Below, one piece after another: positions 17,479 to 25,947 of a stretch of 64,000 bases of DNA; position 1 is the first letter of the stretch; every line of letters begins with the position of its first letter. Source of the stretch: Micrococcales bacterium (GTDB lineage: Bacteria > Actinomycetota > Actinomycetes > S36-B12 > UBA10799). The position numbers and the translations under genes were made by a program. The notes below the pieces were generated by a model that was not told the origin of the DNA, searched no databases, and saw only the letters and a program-made list of their open reading frames with translations. The stretch is from NCBI GenBank assembly GCA_016703125.1, contig JADJCR010000003.1, positions 1 through 64,000 of the forward strand, in the 5' to 3' direction.

Positions 17479-20400
17479 TTGCGCGTGCGTTCCCGCTTCC
17501 CCGTCCTGCTCGTGCTGGTCCTGGGATTCACCCTCCTGCCCATGGCGGACGTCTGGGGCCCGCACCCGGTGCCCACCCGTGTGCAGACCCTGGATCTCGA
17601 CTCGATCGCCGTGGCCGGTGGTCACGGCATGTCCGGTGTGGACCAGCCGACGGCCTCCCGCAGTGCCGTGGTGGAGACCAAACCCTTCGGCCTGGTGGGC
17701 CTGTCCTGGGACACCGCACCCCCGGCCGGTTCGACGGTCAAGGTGCGTGTGCGCGAGCAGTCGGGCTGGACCTCCTGGCTGACGATCCCGTACGACGCCG
17801 AACACGGCCCGGATGAGGGCAGTGACGAGGCCGGGCAGGCGCTCGCCGGCACCGACCCGATGCTGACCGGGGAGTCCGACGCGATCCAGGTCTGGGTCCA
17901 GACGCCGGACGGGCAGGCCCCCAGCGGCACACGGGTGCACCTGGTGGACACGGACAACGTCGACGTCCAGCCGCTGCCGCCGGCGCAGGCATCGGCCGCC
18001 CCCGGCATGCCCCCGATCATCACCAGGGCCCAATGGGGCGCCGACGAGAGCAAGCGCAACCGCGGACCGATCTACTCCAAGGTCGTGAAGGTCGGATTCG
18101 TGCATCACACCGTGTCCAGCAGCACCTACACCGAGGCGCAAGCCGCCGCGCAGGTGCGCAACCTCTACGCCTGGTACACCGAGGGCTTGAAGTACTCCGA
18201 CATGGCATACAACTTCCTCGTCGACCGCTTCGGCCGGCTCTACGAGGGTCGCTACGGGGGGATGGACAAACCAGTCGTCGGCGGGCACACCGCCGGGCTG
18301 AACAACGACAGCTTCGCGGTGTCCGCCATGGGCAACTTCGAGGAGTTCAAGCCGGCCGATGCGCAAATGGATGTGATGAAGGAGTCCATCGCCAAACTCC
18401 TGGCGTGGAAGCTCGGGCTGAGCAAGCGCGACCCGGGTGGCAAGGACACCCTGATCAGCACCGGGTCGCTGAACTCCGGCTTCTGGGAGAAGGACGAGGT
18501 GGCCACCCTCAACCGGGTCTCCGGCCACCGCGACGCAGGAAACACCGCATGCCCCGGCAAGTACTTGTACGCCCAGGTCCCCGACATCCGGGCCCGTGCG
18601 GCGCAGATCTACCGCAACGCGGACTCCGAACCACCCCGCGATGAGATTCCCGACCTCATCACGCCCGATCCGGTGACCGACGAGTTCAACTTCCGGGGCG
18701 CCGGGTATGGCGACGGGGTCGGTCTGCCGAAGGCCGGTGTCCTGGGTCAGGCGCGCGACGGCAAGAAAGCGGCGGGCATCCTCAAGCACTACCTCGCGGG
18801 CGTCGCCGTCACCAGTGCCGACGATCAGCGGGTTCTGCGCGTGGGTCTGGCCAGGGCCAAACGGCTACTGGTGTCCAGCCAGTCGCTCGGCAAGGGCGGC
18901 GGGACGTTCCGGGTGGCCAAGGGCAAGACCGCGGTGATCGGCAACAGCCGCACAGACGTCCGGCTCGTCGCCTCCGGCGACGCGGTGCTCATCCAGCGCA
19001 AAGCCGGCAAGAAGTGGCGCAGCGCCGGCACGGTGCCCAAGGTGACGGTGAGGTGGGCCGGGACCCGCGCTGCCGGCAAGATGGGTCAGGCGCCGACGTC
19101 GGTGCGGGTGGGCTCCGACGTGTTGCGCAAGGGGACCGTGACAGTCACGAACGACGCCGGGCGGCTGCGGGTCATCGGCAATCTGCGGGTGCATGACGAG
19201 TATCTGCCATACCTCGACACGGTTTCGCGGGGCTGGCCGGTCCAGGCCCAGCGGGCCATGGCGGTCGTGGCCCGGACCAAGGCCCTCACCGCGGTCTGGA
19301 ACCCGGATTGCGGATGCCATGTCAGTGACGCCGGTTTCGCCGGTCAGTCGGCGACATCGGCCAAGGGCTACGCCACCTGGCGCAAGGCGGTGGCCAGCAC
19401 GAGCACCTCCGCAACAGCCGGCTTGACGGTGCAGTACGACGGGGCGCCGGTTGACGTACCGGTGATCGACTCCACAGGTGGGGCCACGCTCAACGCCGCC
19501 GACGTCTGGGGCAAAGACGTGGCGTGGCTGCGCAGCGCCTCGGACCCGTGGAGCCTGAAGAAGAAGAACACGACGTACTACACCTGGAACCTGCAGACGC
19601 GCCCGCAGGCCGCGGTGGCCCAACTGTTCGGGTTGTCCGATGTCGTCCTGCTCGACCTGCGCACCCGCTTGACCGGGGGTGCGGTGGCGACCGCCACTGC
19701 GACAAGTTCGTCGGGGCAGAAGGTTTCCATCACCGGTGAACAGTTGCGCACAGGTCTGGAACTGCCCTCGGCCTACATCGCTCGCAGCGCCACGCAGGCA
19801 CCGGTCACGGCGACCGCACTGTCCACATCCCTGGCGGGCCGCCGCGGTGGCCCCCCGGTGGTCGTGCAGGCCAGCGACCCCACCGTGGTGGCCCTGGCCG
19901 CTGCGTTCGCCGGCGCGACCGGGCGTCCCCTGTTCGTGGTCCCGGGCAGCGGTCCGGGCAAGGCGGCCGGCGCGGCCATCCGCCCGGCCAAGTCCCTCAC
20001 CGCCGTGGGTGCGTTCAGCGGCACGGCGGTCAAGAAGTTGTCCCGATTGGCCTCGGTCCGCAGGGTGACGGCGTCCGGGCCGGCGGCGCTGTCGCTGCGA
20101 CTGGCGCGCCTGGAGCAGCGCAAGGACCGGCGGGCGGTCTTCGTCGCGCCCGCTGCGAACCCCGCCGCCATGGCCAGTGCCGCGATGGGTGCTGCCCGCG
20201 CCCGGGGTTACCTGCTAACGCTCACCGGCCCGCCGTCCACCCCGGCGCGCAAGTGGGTGGCCGCCCATGCCACCCGCAGCATCGTGGTGGCACCCAAGAA
20301 GGAGATCCCAGATGCCGTTGCCGGGCAGTTGCGCAAACCCGTGCGCCTGGGTGCCAAGGACGCCGTGGTGCGCTCGGCGAGGATCGCCGCCCTGGGGTCA

Positions 20401-20604
20401 CGCCATGGCGAGGCCATCCTGGTCGACGTCACCCGAGTGATGGCCGCGGCCACGGCGGCGGCATCCCACCGGGCGGTCCTGTTCGTCACGGGCAAGGCCG
20501 GCAACAGCAAGGCCCTGCGATTCCTGCAGGGCAGTCCCGCGATCGCGACCCTGCGCAGCGTGGGGGCGGACCCGGCGGTGCTGACCGCTGCGCGCAGGGC
20601 CTGA
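17479..20604 (+). CDS. Secreted N-acetylmuramoyl-L-alanine amidase (PGRP) with SpoIID-like and wall-binding-like domains
   Basis: A 1,041-residue exported protein. TTG 17479 is preferred because AGGT at 17469-17472 gives the right spacing; GTG 17485 is possible. A signal peptide covers about residues 1-22. A beta-rich region is followed by a PGRP/amidase_2 domain (residues about 185-375) with zinc ligands His209/His210, His350 and Cys358 (VSGHRD and TACPG), which looks catalytically competent. Next comes a SpoIID/LytB-like domain (about 450-770), but at the place of its catalytic Glu the sequence reads YLDTVSRGWP, so it may not cut glycan. The last 250 residues resemble CW_binding_2-type repeats. 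It probably remodels peptidoglycan. No membrane anchor is seen beyond the signal. Confidence 0.8.
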   Translation: MRVRSRFPVLLVLVLGFTLLPMADVWGPHPVPTRVQTLDLDSIAVAGGHGMSGVDQPTASRSAVVETKPFGLVGLSWDTAPPAGSTVKVRVREQSGWTSWLTIPYDAEHGPDEGSDEAGQALAGTDPMLTGESDAIQVWVQTPDGQAPSGTRVHLVDTDNVDVQPLPPAQASAAPGMPPIITRAQWGADESKRNRGPIYSKVVKVGFVHHTVSSSTYTEAQAAAQVRNLYAWYTEGLKYSDMAYNFLVDRFGRLYEGRYGGMDKPVVGGHTAGLNNDSFAVSAMGNFEEFKPADAQMDVMKESIAKLLAWKLGLSKRDPGGKDTLISTGSLNSGFWEKDEVATLNRVSGHRDAGNTACPGKYLYAQVPDIRARAAQIYRNADSEPPRDEIPDLITPDPVTDEFNFRGAGYGDGVGLPKAGVLGQARDGKKAAGILKHYLAGVAVTSADDQRVLRVGLARAKRLLVSSQSLGKGGGTFRVAKGKTAVIGNSRTDVRLVASGDAVLIQRKAGKKWRSAGTVPKVTVRWAGTRAAGKMGQAPTSVRVGSDVLRKGTVTVTNDAGRLRVIGNLRVHDEYLPYLDTVSRGWPVQAQRAMAVVARTKALTAVWNPDCGCHVSDAGFAGQSATSAKGYATWRKAVASTSTSATAGLTVQYDGAPVDVPVIDSTGGATLNAADVWGKDVAWLRSASDPWSLKKKNTTYYTWNLQTRPQAAVAQLFGLSDVVLLDLRTRLTGGAVATATATSSSGQKVSITGEQLRTGLELPSAYIARSATQAPVTATALSTSLAGRRGGPPVVVQASDPTVVALAAAFAGATGRPLFVVPGSGPGKAAGAAIRPAKSLTAVGAFSGTAVKKLSRLASVRRVTASGPAALSLRLARLEQRKDRRAVFVAPAANPAAMASAAMGAARARGYLLTLTGPPSTPARKWVAAHATRSIVVAPKKEIPDAVAGQLRKPVRLGAKDAVVRSARIAALGSRHGEAILVDVTRVMAAATAAASHRAVLFVTGKAGNSKALRFLQGSPAIATLRSVGADPAVLTAARRA

Positions 20605-20621
20605 CCCGTCCCGGGGCGGGG

Positions 20622-21266
20622 CTACGGCACAGCGATAGCAGTGCAGGACTCCTGCGCGGCGTCTCCGTAGACCACCGACGCCCCCACCGCCAGCGGGGCT
20701 GCGATCGCGGCCAGCACCCCGACGGTGCTGACCGGATCCAGGTCCGTGGCCAGGCGCCCGCCGCCGGCCAGGCCCACCCGGGCCGCGTACTCACCGGCCA
20801 GACCCATGAGGGCCTGCGCGTCGATCCCGGCCAGTCCGCCGGGCCGCGCGGGCCGGGGGAGCACGGATTGATCCGGCATGCCGCGCACATCTGCCGGGAA
20901 GAACCAGTCGGCGCTCACACCGGCGGGAGCCGGGGCCATGCCCAGCGGGTCGGCCACGACCACCACGTCCGCGCCGGCAGCACTCCCGACCCTCAGATCG
21001 GCCGGTCCCGACAGGACCACCTCCGCACCGGATTCCCACACCGACACCAGCCACACCGCCGTCATCCAATGCAGGGGGAGCGTGATGGCCACCCGGGCCC
21101 CCTCGCCGATATCGCATTCCATCTGCAGGTGGTTCACGGTCTTGGTCACCCAGTTGTCGAACGTGATGTGCGACAGTTCGACCCGGCCCTGCGTGCAGTC
21201 GGTGATCAACGGAACTGACGGATGGGCGCGCAATGCCGCGGCGCGGGCTTCGACGACGGTGGACAC
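20622..21266 (-). CDS. TIGR03089 family protein (acyl-CoA synthetase-like fragment family)
   Basis: A 214-residue protein that matches the TIGR03089 family (M. tuberculosis Rv3268), which resembles the N-terminal part of AMP-dependent synthetases but lacks the adenylation core. Features include FDNWVTKTVNHL near residue 35, a LPLHWMTAVWLVSVWESGA hydrophobic helix pair, and repeated VVVVADPLG/VGVLAAIAAPL strands. No function is established for the family. GTG 21266 is 6 nt downstream of a TAGGAT hexamer on the minus strand with no Shine-Dalgarno sequence. It is divergent from the GDP-mannose pyrophosphorylase gene. The position next to mannose and wall genes is conserved in mycobacteria, hinting at an envelope role. 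Confidence 0.8.
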   Translation of the reverse strand: MSTVVEARAAALRAHPSVPLITDCTQGRVELSHITFDNWVTKTVNHLQMECDIGEGARVAITLPLHWMTAVWLVSVWESGAEVVLSGPADLRVGSAAGADVVVVADPLGMAPAPAGVSADWFFPADVRGMPDQSVLPRPARPGGLAGIDAQALMGLAGEYAARVGLAGGGRLATDLDPVSTVGVLAAIAAPLAVGASVVYGDAAQESCTAIAVP

Positions 21267-21304
21267 GGGCGCATCCTACGCAGCCCGGGTGGCAGACTGA
21301 CGTG

Positions 21305-22378
21305 ATGCTGGAGTCGATTCTGCTGGTCGGGGGCAAGGGGACCCGGCTGCGGCCACTGACCATCAACCACCCGAAGCCGATGCTGCCCGTGGCCGGCGTG
21401 CCGTTCACCGAGCACCAGATCGCGCTGGCCCGGGCGGCGGGCGTGACCCGTGTCGCTCTGGGGACCTCCTACCGGGCGGAGGTGTTCAGCGACTACTTCG
21501 GGGACGGTTCGCAGTTCGGGGTGGCTCTGGACTACCGGGTGGAGGACGAACCCCTCGGTACCGGCGGTGCCATCCGCAACGCTGCCGACGCGCTCACCTG
21601 CGGCCCGGATGATCCGGTGATCGTCTTCAACGGCGACATCCTCACCGGCCTGGACATCCGGGCCCTGGTGGACTCGTGGCGACGTGCCGATGCCGATGTG
21701 GCGATATACCTGACCAGGGTCGAGGACCCCCGCGCGTTCGGCCTGGTCCCCACTGAGGGGGAGCGGGTGACGGCGTTCTTGGAGAAACCGCAGACACCTG
21801 AGGAGATCGTCACCGATCAGATCAACGCCGGCTGCTACGTGTTCCGGCGGCGGGTCATCGACGAGATCCCGGCCGGCCGGCCGGTCAGCGTGGAGCGGGA
21901 GACATTCCCGGACCTGCTCGCACAGGGACGCACGGTCGTCGGCCACGTCGATCCTGGATACTGGCTGGACCTCGGGACGCCGCTGGCGTTCGCCCGGGGC
22001 AGTGCCGACATCGTCCTCGGGAAGGTGGCCTCGCCGGCCCTGCCCGGCGTGCCCGGGGAGGCGCTCGTGGGCGAGAGCGCGGTGGTCGAGGGGGTCTGCG
22101 ACGGTGGTACCGCCGTCGGTCGCGGCGCGCGGGTGGGGACCGGCAGCCACGTCACCGGGTCGGTGCTCTTCGATGGCGCCGAGGTCGGGCAGGGGTGTGT
22201 CGTGGAGGACAGCATCATCGGTGCGGGTGCCGTCATCGGCGACGGCAGCGTGCTGCACTCGGTGGTCGTCGGGGACGGCGCCCGGATCGGCGCCGGCAAC
22301 GAACTGCTCGCCGGGGTGCGCGTGTGGCCGGGGGTTGCGCTCGGTGACTGCGCCGTGCGGTTCTCCTCCGATCAGTGA
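21305..22378 (+). CDS. manC: Mannose-1-phosphate guanylyltransferase (GDP-mannose pyrophosphorylase)
   Basis: A 357-residue enzyme that makes GDP-mannose from GTP and mannose-1-phosphate, feeding mannosylation of glycolipids and wall polymers. The signature LVGGKGTRLRPLT with PKPMLPVAG opens the protein. GTGGAIRNA, FNGDILTG (metal Asp) and FLEKPQTPEE follow. The C-terminal third is a left-handed beta-helix with repeated VxxGARVG/GxxIG hexapeptides, as in the Rv3264c type. ATG 21305 is adjacent to an in-frame GTG at 21302. Its partners manA, manB and the SIS protein lie 7-12 kb downstream. In the M. tuberculosis nomenclature this gene is called manB, so I use manC to avoid confusion with phosphomannomutase. 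Confidence 0.9.
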   Translation: MLESILLVGGKGTRLRPLTINHPKPMLPVAGVPFTEHQIALARAAGVTRVALGTSYRAEVFSDYFGDGSQFGVALDYRVEDEPLGTGGAIRNAADALTCGPDDPVIVFNGDILTGLDIRALVDSWRRADADVAIYLTRVEDPRAFGLVPTEGERVTAFLEKPQTPEEIVTDQINAGCYVFRRRVIDEIPAGRPVSVERETFPDLLAQGRTVVGHVDPGYWLDLGTPLAFARGSADIVLGKVASPALPGVPGEALVGESAVVEGVCDGGTAVGRGARVGTGSHVTGSVLFDGAEVGQGCVVEDSIIGAGAVIGDGSVLHSVVVGDGARIGAGNELLAGVRVWPGVALGDCAVRFSSDQ

Positions 22379-22422
22379 CGCACGCACGGCCATGACCGGG
22401 CCGGGTTTGCTACACCGAAGAT

Positions 22423-23645
22423 GTGGGTGACAACGTCGCGATCATCATGTCCGGGGCGGCCGCGCGGGGTGCGTTCCAGGCCGGTGCGCTGTCCAGGGTG
22501 ATTCCGGCGCTGCTGGCAGCCGGGCACCGGCCGAGCCTGTTTCTGGGCACCAGCGTGGGCGCGATCAACGCGGCGATGTGGGGTGCCCTGAGCCACTTGC
22601 CGACCGACCAGGCCAGCGAACAGATGTTGGGCATCTGGCGGGACATGGACAGCAAGGGGATCCACCGGCATCCAGCGCGCACGCTGCTGACCGGGGACGG
22701 TCCCCGGCTGCTGCTGGCCATGATGGGCATCGGCAACGGTGCCTCGGCACTGCTGGACACCACTCCGCTTGCCACCCGTTCGACCCATCTGGTCGACATG
22801 GACCAACTGGCGAAAAACGTCGAGGACGGTCGTCTCGACGGGATCGGGGTCACTGCCACGCGCATGCCGCGCGCCGACGGCGGTCTGGGCGGCCGGGACC
22901 GCCCGCGCACTGTCCTGTTCATGCACGGCCCTTCCCTGCCCCTGCACAAGGTGGCCGATCCGGCCAGGGCGGTGGACCTGGCGCCGGGACCGCTGACGTC
23001 GCAGCACGTGCTGGCCTCCGCTGCGATCCCGCTGGGGTTCCCCCGGTGAGAATCGACACCCCGCAGGAGATGGCAGGGTGGTACGTGGACGGGGGAGTGC
23101 GGCTCAACGCCCCGTTGCGCCCAGCGATCGCGCTGGGCGCCCAACGCCTCGTGGTGATCGACGCGATGCCGAACGACCCCGGCAACCCGCTACCGCCCTC
23201 GCCCGACGGTGAGCCCATGCCGCCGCTGTCGGACATCGCAGCGATGTTGTTGGACGCCACGATCGGCAACGAGGTGGCCGAGGACATCCGCCTGCTGCGC
23301 ACCCGCAACCTCATGCTGGCCCAGGCCATCGCCGCGAACGCCGAAGTGCGTCATTCGGACGGCACGCTGATGGGGGTCACGCCGTATCTGGTGGTGAGCC
23401 CGGAACCAGGGCAGTTGCGCGCCCTGGCCGAGGAGGTGGTGACCGCCAAGACCGCGGACCCGGTGCGCAAAGTGCTCAACTCGGTGCCGTTCGCCCTGAG
23501 CCGTTCGCTGCGGGCCTTGGGCAACAGCCCCGGGCACATGGAGTTGTTCAGTTACCTGTTCTTCGACCGGGACTACTTCCGGGCCCAGATCGAGGTGGGC
23601 ATGGCCGCGGCCGATGCGGCCCTGGCCGAGGGCTGGCTGGAGTAG
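22423..23645 (+). CDS. Patatin-like phospholipase/acylhydrolase (frameshift in a C run)
   Basis: A lipid acyl hydrolase of the patatin fold. The N-terminal half (GTG 22423) shows the oxyanion-type IIMSGAAARGAFQAGAL and the nucleophile elbow GTSVGAINAAMWG. The frame then reaches a stop at 23047 because of one missing C in the C5 run at 23040-23044. Adding a C continues with PPVRIDTPQEMAGWYVDGGV, which contains the catalytic Asp in DGG, and runs to 23645. The total is about 408 residues, normal for the family. The gene follows the GDP-mannose gene by 44 bp and may be co-transcribed. Substrate unknown; a second, unrelated-length patatin is at 50831. Confidence 0.85.
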
Positions 23646-23668
23646 GGCGCGGGGTGCCTACCGCGAGT

Positions 23669-24955
23669 TCACCGCACCAGCCAGTGCTGCGTGTGATCCG
23701 CGGGTGGGCGCTGCGCGGCCGCGGCCACCGGCCACCCGACGGCCACCGCTCCCAGGGGTTGCCAGGAAGCGGGCACGCCCAACTCCCGCTGTACGACCGG
23801 TGGGCAGAACACGGTGCTGGAGATCCAGGCCGACCCCAGTCCGAAAGCGGCCAGACTGACGAGCAGGTTCTCCACTGCGGCACCCCCAGCCACCAGGAAA
23901 AGGTCGCGCTCGAAACCGCCGCGGCGGGCATCCGGGTAGGGGTGAGCGGCGCCCGCCAGTTCGCTGAATGCCAGCACCACCTCCGGGGCCTGCCACAGCA
24001 CGTCGCCGCGGCGCAAGCGCTTGGCGACCGATTCCTCGGAGAACCCGTCACCGCGCAGGTCCGCGGCCCACTGCTCGCGCATCGCCGTGAGCACCTGCTC
24101 GCGCTGCTGGCGCAGGAGGACGAAGCGCCACGGCCGGGTGTGGTGCGGACTCGGTGCGGTGCACGCGGCCCGCACGGCCTGCTCGATCAGGTCCAGCGGA
24201 ACCGGCCGGTCGGCGAAGGACCGCACTGTGCGCCGCGCGGTGACCGCGGACTGCCGGGCCAGCGACGTGCCCTCGGAGAACATGTCCTCCTCGCTGGGCC
24301 GGATGAGGTCGCGGGCGCTGGACTGCCCGGCGGCGTCGATGCCGCGCACCACGGCCACCGGGGTGCCGCCGGTCTTGCCCTTGACCAGATCCGCCGCCGC
24401 GGCGATCTCATCGGCCACGGCCACTTGGGTCATCTCGAGGGTCTGGCCGTTCGTATCGGCGGTTCCCCGCAGGTCACGCACGGCGGTCACGCCCGCCACG
24501 CCCAGCGCGAAGTCGGTCACACCGACCCGCCACGGCCGCCCGGCGGTGTCCGTGACAACCACTCCGACATCGGCCCCGAGGCGTTCCTGCAGTGCCATCC
24601 GCAGGTTCGCCGCACTGGCGTCGGGGTCGCGTGGCAGGCGCAGCGGCCGGGGGGTGTTGGAGCGGTCCACGCCGGCCGAGGCCATCACCACCCCCAGGTG
24701 GTTCTCGACGATCCGCAGGTCGTCGCGCACGGCCACCGTGCGGACGGTGTCGTCGGCGATCGCCGCGTCCCGGTCGGCGACCCATTGCCCCTCGGCCTTG
24801 CTCAGGATCTTGGAACTGAGCACCACGATGTCGCCGTCGCGCAGACCAGTGGACCCGTCGGGCCAGGTGATGCCCGGCAGCGCTGCGGCCAGCGAACCGG
24901 CCAGGTCGACGCCCTCGTCGTACTCGGGCAGGCCGGCAACCGCCACGACCTGCAT
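23669..24955 (-). CDS. fbiB: Coenzyme F420 gamma-glutamyl ligase / dehydro-F420-0 reductase (two-domain FbiB)
   Basis: A 428-residue fusion like mycobacterial FbiB. Residues 1-235 are CofE, which adds glutamates to F420-0 using GTP: LRDGDIVVLSSKILSKAEG, VVTDTAGRPWRVGVTDFA, AVADEIAAAADLVKGK. The C-terminal 190 residues are a nitroreductase-fold FMN domain (RRTVRSFADRPV, TAPSPHHTRPWRFV, AAFGLGSAWIS) that in FbiB reduces dehydro-F420-0. ATG 24955 overlaps the fbiA stop (TGATG), so fbiA-fbiB are translationally coupled. The upstream open frame reaching 25636 is antisense-like shadow, not part of this protein. Confidence 0.93.
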   Translation of the reverse strand: MQVVAVAGLPEYDEGVDLAGSLAAALPGITWPDGSTGLRDGDIVVLSSKILSKAEGQWVADRDAAIADDTVRTVAVRDDLRIVENHLGVVMASAGVDRSNTPRPLRLPRDPDASAANLRMALQERLGADVGVVVTDTAGRPWRVGVTDFALGVAGVTAVRDLRGTADTNGQTLEMTQVAVADEIAAAADLVKGKTGGTPVAVVRGIDAAGQSSARDLIRPSEEDMFSEGTSLARQSAVTARRTVRSFADRPVPLDLIEQAVRAACTAPSPHHTRPWRFVLLRQQREQVLTAMREQWAADLRGDGFSEESVAKRLRRGDVLWQAPEVVLAFSELAGAAHPYPDARRGGFERDLFLVAGGAAVENLLVSLAAFGLGSAWISSTVFCPPVVQRELGVPASWQPLGAVAVGWPVAAAAQRPPADHTQHWLVR

Positions 24956-25896
24956 CACGTGACCAGCCCCACGGCGCTCCGCGCGAGTCCGGCAGCGGCA
25001 TCGATGTCGGTCATGAGGGTGGAGGTGGCCAGCGCGCCGCGGATCCCGGAGGGTTCCGGGTCGCCGGTCTCGTACACCCAGCCGTCGAGGATCCCACCGC
25101 CCTCGCGGGCGCCGTAATGGGCCGCGACGGACGCCGCATCGGCGGACACCCCGATGACGGCCAGGCAGGTGTCGGCCATGCCCTTGACCGGGCGCCCGCC
25201 GACGATCCCGGAGACACCGACCACCGGGGCCGGCCCGGTGGCAACGGCCTCCCGGATGCCGGGCACGGCGAGGATCGGCCCGATGCTCACGACCGGGTTC
25301 GACGGGGGCAGCACGATCACGTCGGCGCGCCGGATCGCGTCGAGCACGCCAGGTGCGGGCTGGGCGTCGTCGATGCCGATGAGGCGGAACGCGTGCGCGG
25401 GCAGGGCGGCGCGGTGTTGCACCCACCACTGCTGGAAGTGGATGGCTGTGCGGCCGTCGGCGGTGTCGACGACGACGTGAGTCTCCACGCGGTCGTTGGT
25501 CATCGGCAGTAACTGCACGCCCGGCTGCCACCGCCGGCACAGCGCGGCGGTGACCTGGTCGAGGCCGTAACCGGCGCTGAGCAGTTGGGTCCGGACCACG
25601 TGGGTGGCGATGTCGCGGTCGCCGAGGGTGAACCACAGCGGTGGGAAGTCGTACGCGTCGAGTTCGGTCAGGACGCTGTACGTCTCGTGTGAGCGGCCCC
25701 AGCCACGGTCTGCGTCGATGCCCCCGCCGAGTGTGTACATCACCGTGTCGAGGTCGGGGCAGACCTTCAGCCCGTGCAGCCAGATGTCGTCGGCGGTGTT
25801 GCCGATGACGGTGATCTCATCCTGCGGATGGGCGGCCCGCAGACCCTGCAGGAAACGGGCTGCCCCGACCCCTCCGGCCAGCACCGTGATCCGCAT
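24955..25896 (-). CDS. fbiA: 2-phospho-L-lactate/phosphoenolpyruvate transferase of F420 synthesis (CofD/FbiA)
   Basis: A 313-residue enzyme that joins Fo to the activated C3 acid, giving (dehydro-)F420-0. The Gly-rich start ITVLAGGVGAARFLQGL, GNTADDIWLHGLKVCPDLDT, the LGDRDIATH stretch and VLPPSNPVVSIGPIL are family signatures. The length is normal. ATG 25896 has GAAAGG about 8 nt upstream. It is divergent from fbiC with 51 bp between start codons, so a compact bidirectional promoter controls all three F420 genes. As in mycobacteria, fbiA is followed by fbiB; in M. tuberculosis, fbiC lies elsewhere. Confidence 0.93.
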   Translation of the reverse strand: MRITVLAGGVGAARFLQGLRAAHPQDEITVIGNTADDIWLHGLKVCPDLDTVMYTLGGGIDADRGWGRSHETYSVLTELDAYDFPPLWFTLGDRDIATHVVRTQLLSAGYGLDQVTAALCRRWQPGVQLLPMTNDRVETHVVVDTADGRTAIHFQQWWVQHRAALPAHAFRLIGIDDAQPAPGVLDAIRRADVIVLPPSNPVVSIGPILAVPGIREAVATGPAPVVGVSGIVGGRPVKGMADTCLAVIGVSADAASVAAHYGAREGGGILDGWVYETGDPEPSGIRGALATSTLMTDIDAAAGLARSAVGLVT

Positions 25897-25935
25897 GCGA
25901 CCAACCTTTCGAAGACCCCGCCCGATGGGCGCGCG

Positions 25936-25941
25936 TACGCT
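25936..25941 (+). promoter_or_regulatory. Probable -10 element (TACGCT) for fbiC
   Basis: TACGCT ends 6 nt before GTG 25948, leaving no room for a ribosome site, so fbiC is likely leaderless. It sits in the 51-bp fbiA/fbiC divergent gap. Confidence 0.4.
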
Positions 25942-25947
25942 TTGCTC

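Noticed and set aside
24955..25636. A long N-terminal extension of fbiB
   Set aside because: The extra residues are an out-of-frame shadow of fbiA; ATG 24955 with TGATG coupling fits the FbiB length.
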